10,732 nucleotides of DNA from Desulfoprunum sp. Lineage in GTDB: Bacteria; Desulfobacterota; Desulfobulbia; Desulfobulbales; Desulfocapsaceae. How positions within the stretch are numbered: position 1 is the stretch's first letter; each line of letters begins with the position of its first letter. The DNA lies in assembly GCA_030696435.1 (NCBI GenBank), contig JAUYSF010000292.1:1-10732 (forward strand), given 5' to 3'. Positions 6,906-10,732 of the stretch are shown here, in pieces. Both the position numbers and the translations under genes were made by a program. The notes under the pieces are model-generated. The model made no database searches, was not told where the DNA came from, and worked only from the letters and a program-made list of their open reading frames with translations.

Positions 6906-6935
6906 CTGCTACATTGTGGCAGTTGACAGGAGTCT
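6893..6935. repeat. Near-perfect 43-bp palindrome in the divergent promoter region
   Basis: AGACTCCTGTCAACTGC (6893-6909) is exactly complementary to 6919-6935. Inside, T6910-G6918, A6911-T6917 and C6912-G6916 can also pair, leaving a 3-base loop and a 20-bp stem. Only TTT follows on the plus strand and no T-run on the minus strand. Each arm carries a TTGACA box pointing outward. It could be an operator, a structured RNA, or a palindromic repeat unit. Confidence 0.75.
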
Positions 6936-6946
6936 TTAAAGTGCAG

Positions 6947-6963
6947 CCTAATAGGCCATTAGG
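6947..6963. repeat. Small palindrome CCTAAT-N5-ATTAGG
   Basis: CCTAAT (6947-6952) and ATTAGG (6958-6963) form a perfect 6-bp dyad around AGGCC, 11 bases from the larger palindrome. It overlaps the place where a rightward -10 box would lie relative to the TTGACA at 6923-6928 (TAATAG at 6949-6954, spacing 20, longer than usual). Confidence 0.4.
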
Positions 6964-7023
6964 TTGAATTCGGGATTAAAATGCGTCATTTTTTTGAAAA
7001 AGGAACAGTAAAGTTTTAGAATG

Positions 7024-7042
7024 TAATTAAATAATTTAATTA
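7024..7042. repeat. All-A/T 19-bp palindrome
   Basis: TAATTAAAT (7024-7032), a central A, and ATTTAATTA (7034-7042) form a perfect dyad made only of A and T, in the most AT-rich part of the window. It could be a binding site for a regulator that reads AT-rich DNA, an UP-like element, or a chance result of composition. Confidence 0.45.
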
Positions 7043-7059
7043 TGATTCTGTCAATTGAA

Positions 7060-7081
7060 TTTTTAGCAATTTTTTTAGCAA
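7060..7081. repeat. Direct repeat of TTTTTAGCAA
   Basis: TTTTTAGCAA occurs at 7060-7069 and again at 7072-7081, a 12-base period. It lies 18 bases after the A/T palindrome and upstream of the leader of the gene at 7200. Confidence 0.5.
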
Positions 7082-7109
7082 ATGAGATGTAAACAATCTT
7101 GGATGAACA

Positions 7110-7167
7110 ACCGATAGAATATTGTGTGAATCGACTTTTCACATATCGGTCAAGGATGACCGGATAT
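7110..7167 (+). promoter_or_regulatory. Leader with two mutually exclusive hairpins and a CsrA-like loop
   Basis: Hairpin A pairs ACCGATA (7110-7116) with TATCGGT (7144-7150) and, inside it, TGTGAA (7125-7130) with TTCACA (7138-7143), leaving an 8-base bulge on one side. Hairpin B pairs ATAT plus CGGTCA (7143-7152) with TGACCG (7157-7162), a bulged G and ATAT (7164-7167), with AGGA in the loop. Both need 7144-7150, so they cannot coexist. The loop context CAAGGATGA matches the CsrA/RsmA motif with GGA displayed in a loop. The RBS AAGGAGGG (7185-7192) and GTG follow. Pairings are visible; regulation is inferred. Confidence 0.4.
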
Positions 7168-7199
7168 TTCGCCAACAAAAAGCCAAGGAGGGCCCTGCC

Positions 7200-8288
7200 G
7201 TGAAGATTGCTGACTCTGCAATACATCTCAGTTCACAACACAATTACCAGGAAATCTCTAAAAAAGCCGAATCACTGACGGTTTGGGACAATCGGCCTGA
7301 AGGGATGCGTGGCTCATCAGGAAACGGCAATCGTGAGGCACAGGGTCTGAACGGGAAGAATGCAAACCAGGCAAGTCTGGTTGAACTTTCCGCGCGCTCC
7401 CAGAGGCAGCGGCACATCCATACTGTTGTGACACCTGTTGAAGAAGATAAGAAAGCGATTGCCGACTTAAATCTGAGGATTCTGGCGGCAATGGTTGAAC
7501 GTCTGACCGGGAAAAAGATCGATATCACCCTTCCAGAACAAGCAGCACCGGTTGAAGGCGAAGCCCCTGTCGTTACCGAAGCAGCCCCAGTAGATCCTGC
7601 CACCAGTCAAAACCCAATTCAAGGATACGGACTCGTTTATGATTATTATGAGTCATACCAGGAGTCAGAGAGCAGCAGCTTTTCGGCACAGGGAATTGTC
7701 CGCACCGCTGATGGTCAGGAGATTGATTTTTCGGTGCAGCTTAATATGTCCAGGCAGTTCATCTCCGAAAAACAGATCAATATCCGGGCCGGAGATGCCG
7801 TAAAAGATCCTCTTATGCTCAATTTTTCCGGGTCAGCGGCAGAGATCACGCAAAGAAATTTTGTCTTTGATATCGACAGCAATGGCCAGACCGAGCAGAT
7901 CTCCTTTGCCGGCCCTCAGAGCGGCTTTTTGGCTTATGATAAGAATAGCGATGGTCTGATCAATAACGGTACTGAACTGTTTGGCCCGGCAACAGGAGAT
8001 GGCTTTGAAGAACTTGCCGGCTATGACAGTGACGGCAACAACTGGATCGACGAGAATGATCCCATCTATGACAAACTCAGGATTTGGATGAAAACCGCCG
8101 ATGGCCAGGATCAGCTCTTTGCCCTCGGTGAAAAAGGAGTCGGAGCCATCTATCTCAATCACATCACCACACCCTTTGCCGTAAAGGATAGCAACAACGA
8201 ACTGCTCGGCCAGGTGCGGACCAGTGGAATTTTTCTCGGGGAAAACGGCGGTGTCGGGACAATTCAGCAGATTGATTTGGCGGTATAA
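7200..8288 (+). CDS. Protein of unknown function with RTX-tail-like calcium-loop domain
   Basis: I do not recognise a named gene. The GTG at 7200 is chosen because AAGGAGG precedes it at good distance; a TTG-initiated extension from 7122 lacks an RBS and would run through leader hairpins. The 362-residue protein has no signal peptide or membrane segment. Residues 1-75 are polar and probably disordered, 85-110 form a helix, and 111-140 are a Pro/Ala/Glu/Val linker. Residues 160-362 are a compact acidic domain with three D-x-D/N-x-D/N-G loops (D224-N228, D247-D251, D276-D284) spaced by GTELFGPATGDGF and WIDENDPIYDKLRIW. That pattern is shared with the non-repeat regions of hemolysin-type calcium-binding (RTX) proteins. 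The C-terminus IDLAV (acidic then three hydrophobic residues) resembles extreme C-terminal type I secretion signals. It stands alone on its strand. Calcium binding and secretion are inferences. Confidence 0.8.
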   Translation: MKIADSAIHLSSQHNYQEISKKAESLTVWDNRPEGMRGSSGNGNREAQGLNGKNANQASLVELSARSQRQRHIHTVVTPVEEDKKAIADLNLRILAAMVERLTGKKIDITLPEQAAPVEGEAPVVTEAAPVDPATSQNPIQGYGLVYDYYESYQESESSSFSAQGIVRTADGQEIDFSVQLNMSRQFISEKQINIRAGDAVKDPLMLNFSGSAAEITQRNFVFDIDSNGQTEQISFAGPQSGFLAYDKNSDGLINNGTELFGPATGDGFEELAGYDSDGNNWIDENDPIYDKLRIWMKTADGQDQLFALGEKGVGAIYLNHITTPFAVKDSNNELLGQVRTSGIFLGENGGVGTIQQIDLAV

Positions 8289-8290
8289 GT

Positions 8291-8343
8291 GTACAGGCTG
8301 TGCGATTTTCACTCAGCTCGGCTTGCAGGAGAGTATCCTGTAC
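8291..8343. repeat. Long-loop inverted repeat between convergent genes
   Basis: GTACAGG (8291-8297) and CCTGTAC (8337-8343) are perfect complements separated by 39 bases, between the stop codons of the converging genes at 8288 and 8356. No T-run follows on either strand, so a terminator role is doubtful. No better terminator is visible in this gap. Confidence 0.25.
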
Positions 8344-8355
8344 TAGCTGTGACTG

Positions 8356-8979
8356 TTAGCGAATTTTGAGTAAATACATATAGTAGCCGTTAACTTTGCC
8401 GATGAGAATTTTCGTCTCTTCATAGTCGGCATATCTTCCTGCCGCAAGCGAGTCTGTATACTCCCCGGCATTCCAGGCTGAGATGACAAGGTCCAATCTG
8501 CCATCGAATCGATAATTATATTTTGCCACCAGATAACAGGTCAACAGAATATTAACTGCCGGATCGTGGAGATCTTCTGTGGTCAGATTGGCAAGCCTTT
8601 CTCTTTCAACATAGCGAAAAACCGTGCGGGATTGGGCGAGTTCTCTTGCCGCTTTCCGTCCGGTAGCCAGCAGTATCTGCCCAAGTCCAATGGCATCTTT
8701 TGCCGAAATGGCCTGTGGATTACCTCGGGATTCGGCGAGAATAAGGGCGCGGACAAAGTCCGGCGAGACCTTGTGGCGGGGCAGAAAATAGGAAAAACTG
8801 GTGAAATAGGCGATGAGATGTTCATAACGGGAGAGGGCGTTCAGGCTGTCGGCAGATATTGCGGTATTCTGATATTTTGATACATAGCTGCCGAGATCGC
8901 AGTGGCCTTCATCCACAGCCAAGAGAGTGGCAAACAAAAGAAGTATGCTAAAACCTTTGTTATATCTGCTGATTTTCAT
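8356..8979 (-). CDS. Small SLT-type lytic transglycosylase, secreted
   Basis: Lytic transglycosylases cut the MurNAc-GlcNAc bond of peptidoglycan in the periplasm, leaving 1,6-anhydroMurNAc ends. The 207-residue protein begins with a short basic N-region and a hydrophobic core (SILLLFATLLA, 11-21), a signal peptide probably cleaved near residues 22-28. The SLT domain starts around 70: RALILAESRGNPQA places the catalytic acid at Glu83, then ISAKDAIGLGQI (91-102) takes the position of the usual S-x-x-GAxGLMQ, and SAWNAGEY (about 166-173) matches the A-Y-N-AG motif. The ATG at 8979 directly follows the TAA of the aminopeptidase gene, so the two are translated as a unit. The Asp95 and Gly100 in the GLMQ motif are unusual but Glu83 is intact. 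It could belong to a minor SLT-like subgroup. Confidence 0.82.
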   Translation of the reverse strand: MKISRYNKGFSILLLFATLLAVDEGHCDLGSYVSKYQNTAISADSLNALSRYEHLIAYFTSFSYFLPRHKVSPDFVRALILAESRGNPQAISAKDAIGLGQILLATGRKAARELAQSRTVFRYVERERLANLTTEDLHDPAVNILLTCYLVAKYNYRFDGRLDLVISAWNAGEYTDSLAAGRYADYEETKILIGKVNGYYMYLLKIR

Positions 8980-10290
8980 TTATCGCCCAGGACGAAAATC
9001 GGTATTGGTGTTGAGAAACTGTAAAATTGATCTGTACAGCAGGTGGGGATCTTTGCTACCAGTGAGCTCACGTATCGAGTGCATGGCCAGAGTTGGAGCG
9101 CCTATATCGACAGTCTGAACCCCGAGTCTAGCCGCCGTCAGGGGGCCGATCGTGCTGCCGCAGGCCATGTCACTGCGCATCACGAACTCCTGTACAGCTA
9201 TATCGGCTTCTCCGGCCAGGAGTTTAAAGATAGAGGAACTGATACTGTTCGTAGCATAGCGCTGTTTGGCGTTGATCTTAATCACCGGGCCCCGATTCAG
9301 CACAATCTCATGCTGGGGATCCGCAGTGTCATGGTAATTGGGATGGTGGGCATGGGCATTGTCGATTGAAATGAGAAACGAACGATGCAGGGCCATCCGC
9401 CGGATTTGAGGATCAGGCAGAAGTCGCTCAAGGACTGAATCAAGAAAGGCTCCCTGTGCACCTGTTGTCGAAACTGAGCCAGTTTCCTCATGATTGGCGC
9501 AGAAGAAGAGGCTGTTGTGTCGCTTGTCATCTTTTATGAGTGCCGACATCGCCGCATGGCAGCTCAATAGATTGTCAAGTTTACCGCTGCTGATGAATTC
9601 CTGATTGATGCCTAGAAAGGAGGGCTTCTGGGTATCGTAGCAGAAGATATCGAAGCCGAGTATCTCCTTGACTGCTGCTGCGGGGTATTGCCCGGCCAGT
9701 TGTCCCTTGAGAAGCGACGGAAAATCCGGCAACTGATTGTCCAGAGACTGGGCGATAAGAGGCACAAGGTGATTCTGGGCATTGATGGTTTTGCCCTCAT
9801 TGGCGGTCCGGTCGAAATGCAGAGCAAGACTTGGTATCACAACGAGAGGCCTGGCAAAATCGACAAGAAATACCTGCAGAGAGCCATCGGCGAGTTGACA
9901 GCAGACGCGACCGGCAAGTGAAAGATCTCTGTCAAACCACGGTCCGAAAAGAGGGCCTCCATATACTTCCACTCCCAGCTGCAGATAGCTGCCTGTTAGC
10001 TTTTCGGCCCTCGGTTTAATCTGCAGACAGGGACTGTCGCTGTGAGCGGCCAGCATCCTGAAACCATCTTCTCTCGTAACTGCTGAGCCAAGATTGAAGG
10101 CAATGAGACCACCGTTGTCACGGATGAGAAAGTAGGATTTACCCTGCTCCAATGTCCAGAATTGCTCTTCATGTAAATGCATAAAGCCGGCATGGAGCAA
10201 ACGTTCCGCCATGTGAGACACGGCATGAAAAGGAGAGGAAGATGCCTTAAGAAAAGAGAAAAGGCTATGGTTAAAGGCATTTTCGTTCAT
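8980..10290 (-). CDS. apeB: M18-family aspartyl aminopeptidase
   Basis: M18 enzymes are cytoplasmic dodecameric di-zinc aminopeptidases that remove N-terminal acidic residues from peptides. The 436-residue length fits the bacterial family. Metal and catalytic positions are all visible: H83 and D85 in AAHSDSP, D239 in KLDNL, E268 and E269 in NHEETGS, D310 in ISIDNAHAHHPNY, and H404 in LAMHSIRE. Further signatures are GGPLFGPWFDRDLSLAGR (111-128) and MRSDMACGSTIGP (371-383). The ATG at 10290 is preceded by GGTGAT, a modest RBS. It lies 72 bases after the metalloprotease-family gene on the same strand and abuts the lytic transglycosylase gene without a gap. Role: peptide turnover; a link to cell-wall peptide recycling is only suggested by the neighbour. 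The symbol apeB follows common annotation use for this family. Confidence 0.95.
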   Translation of the reverse strand: MNENAFNHSLFSFLKASSSPFHAVSHMAERLLHAGFMHLHEEQFWTLEQGKSYFLIRDNGGLIAFNLGSAVTREDGFRMLAAHSDSPCLQIKPRAEKLTGSYLQLGVEVYGGPLFGPWFDRDLSLAGRVCCQLADGSLQVFLVDFARPLVVIPSLALHFDRTANEGKTINAQNHLVPLIAQSLDNQLPDFPSLLKGQLAGQYPAAAVKEILGFDIFCYDTQKPSFLGINQEFISSGKLDNLLSCHAAMSALIKDDKRHNSLFFCANHEETGSVSTTGAQGAFLDSVLERLLPDPQIRRMALHRSFLISIDNAHAHHPNYHDTADPQHEIVLNRGPVIKINAKQRYATNSISSSIFKLLAGEADIAVQEFVMRSDMACGSTIGPLTAARLGVQTVDIGAPTLAMHSIRELTGSKDPHLLYRSILQFLNTNTDFRPGR

Positions 10291-10362
10291 GTATCACCGG
10301 ATCTCGAATGAAAGAGGAAACAGATGGGGTATTGAGCCAATATACTGATTCAAATCTGAGTG

Positions 10363-10732
10363 TTAGCCAAGTGGGGCAAAGCGTTGATAGGCGGCGATCA
10401 TTGTTTGCCGGGTGCTCTCGTGCGTTGGCGTACCTGAGGAGTGAGCGTTGGCAGCAGGAAGAGAAGGGGCATCTTTTGTGTTTCGGGCCGAAATATCCGA
10501 AGTTACCAGACCGGAAAGCTCCGTCTGGAGTTCTGCGGCCTTCTCCTGCCGGGCTTGCGACTCCGTGGCTGAGGCCTGGGCCGCAATCTGACGGTCGGCT
10601 CCAGAGGGATCAGCCGGCGCCAGAGCGGCCCGGCGTATTGTCTGCATTTTTTGAATCGTTGCCTCTGGAGTGGATTCGCTGCTGATATCTATGGGCACTT
10701 CACCTCCAACCGCATAGCTGTTCCCGTCTGGC
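10363..10732 (-). CDS. Putative metalloprotease CJM1_0395/SprA-related family, C-terminal part (5' end outside window)
   Basis: The minus frame is open from the window edge to the TAA at 10365-10363 and gives about 122 residues. It begins [17 protein letters not shown], matching the conserved P-D-G-x-x-Y-A-V-GGEV-x-I-D segment I associate with the SprA-related putative metalloproteases, followed by [23 protein letters not shown], also typical. The rest is a charged Ala/Gln/Glu-rich helix ([17 protein letters not shown]) and a low-complexity Ser/Thr/Ala tail ending in [11 protein letters not shown]. The HExxH zinc motif of the family would lie upstream, outside the window, so catalytic competence cannot be judged. 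A GTG at 10698 could be mistaken for a start, but the conserved YAVGGEV segment lies before it, showing the gene continues past the edge. Function in this lineage is unknown. Confidence 0.75.
   Translation of the reverse strand, partial: PDGNSYAVGGEVPIDISSESTPEATIQKMQTIRRAALAPADPSGADRQIAAQASATESQARQEKAAELQTELSGLVTSDISARNTKDAPSLPAANAHSSGTPTHESTRQTMIAAYQRFAPLG

Larger units (their letters stand above)
6822..7199. other. Divergent intergenic region rich in palindromes
   Basis: This 378-bp stretch separates the leftward torD-led operon from the rightward gene at 7200 and is clearly more AT-rich than its neighbours, especially 6990-7085. I find no convincing gene. It contains, in order: a probable leftward promoter, a 17-20 bp hairpin palindrome (6893-6935), a CCTAAT/ATTAGG palindrome (6947-6963), an all-A/T 19-bp palindrome (7024-7042), a direct repeat of TTTTTAGCAA (7060-7081), and two overlapping leader hairpins (7110-7167) before the RBS. 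Confidence 0.7.

Noticed and set aside
6893..6940. Large palindrome as an ordinary rho-independent terminator
   Set aside because: It lies between divergent genes, and has only TTT on the plus side and no T-run on the minus side.
6822..7199. Known riboswitch classes (for example c-di-GMP, cobalamin, molybdenum cofactor) in the intergenic region
   Set aside because: I found none of the conserved cores by eye; only the simple competing hairpins at 7110-7167 are supported.
6948..7226. Minus-strand 92-codon frame in the divergent intergenic region
   Set aside because: It lies in AT-rich DNA, starts inside the well-supported gene at 7200, has Lys/Ile-rich composition expected from AT bias, and shows no recognisable motif or clear RBS.

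Overview
The window reads like a chromosomal stretch from an anaerobic Desulfobacterota bacterium, probably Desulfobulbales-like. The placement is an inference from gene content: a twin-arginine-exported molybdenum/iron-sulfur respiratory reductase operon, an isolated HPt protein, and the end of a purE-like gene followed by a YrdC-family gene. No lineage marker such as rRNA is present. Base composition looks even, and I saw no transposase, integrase, tRNA, CRISPR array or phage gene.

Layout, left to right. (1) 1-87 is the 3' end of a plus-strand gene whose tail resembles PurE. It is followed by a Sua5/YciO/YrdC-family threonylcarbamoyl-AMP synthase (about 101-712) with a strong Shine-Dalgarno but no canonical start codon at the right distance. 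(2) 845-1168 is a single-domain HPt phosphotransfer protein with a hairpin just before its ribosome-binding site and a strong intrinsic terminator (1182-1230). (3) 1243-2928 (minus) is EttA, the ABC-F translational throttle ATPase. (4) 3090-6821 (minus) is a three-gene operon: a TorD-type chaperone, a Psr/Phs-like molybdopterin catalytic subunit with a Tat signal, and a four-cluster ferredoxin-like subunit, closed by a U-tract terminator. No NrfD/PsrC-type membrane anchor gene accompanies it.

(5) 6822-7199 is a 378-bp divergent intergenic region crowded with palindromes and RNA-hairpin candidates. (6) 7200-8288 (plus) encodes a protein of unknown function with three calcium-loop-like motifs resembling RTX-protein tails and a C-terminus compatible with type I secretion. 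(7) 8356-10290 (minus) holds an M18 aspartyl aminopeptidase whose stop codon abuts the start of a small lytic transglycosylase. (8) 10363-10732 (minus) is the C-terminal part of a putative metalloprotease of the CJM1_0395/SprA-related family, running off the window.

Functional reading: the central operon is a candidate periplasmic respiratory reductase for a sulfur oxyanion or polysulfide. TorD would mature the cofactor-loaded catalytic subunit, Tat would export it with the FeS subunit as a hitchhiker, and electrons would enter through the four clusters. The least explained part is the divergent region before the gene at 7200. It carries a near-perfect 43-bp palindrome with outward-facing TTGACA boxes, an A/T-only palindrome, and a leader in which two mutually exclusive hairpins can form, one presenting a CsrA-like GGA loop. 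No wholly new multi-gene system is demonstrable from the sequence alone. The anchor-less reductase with a C8 tract before its putative anchor, and the leader/palindrome cluster, are the best leads.
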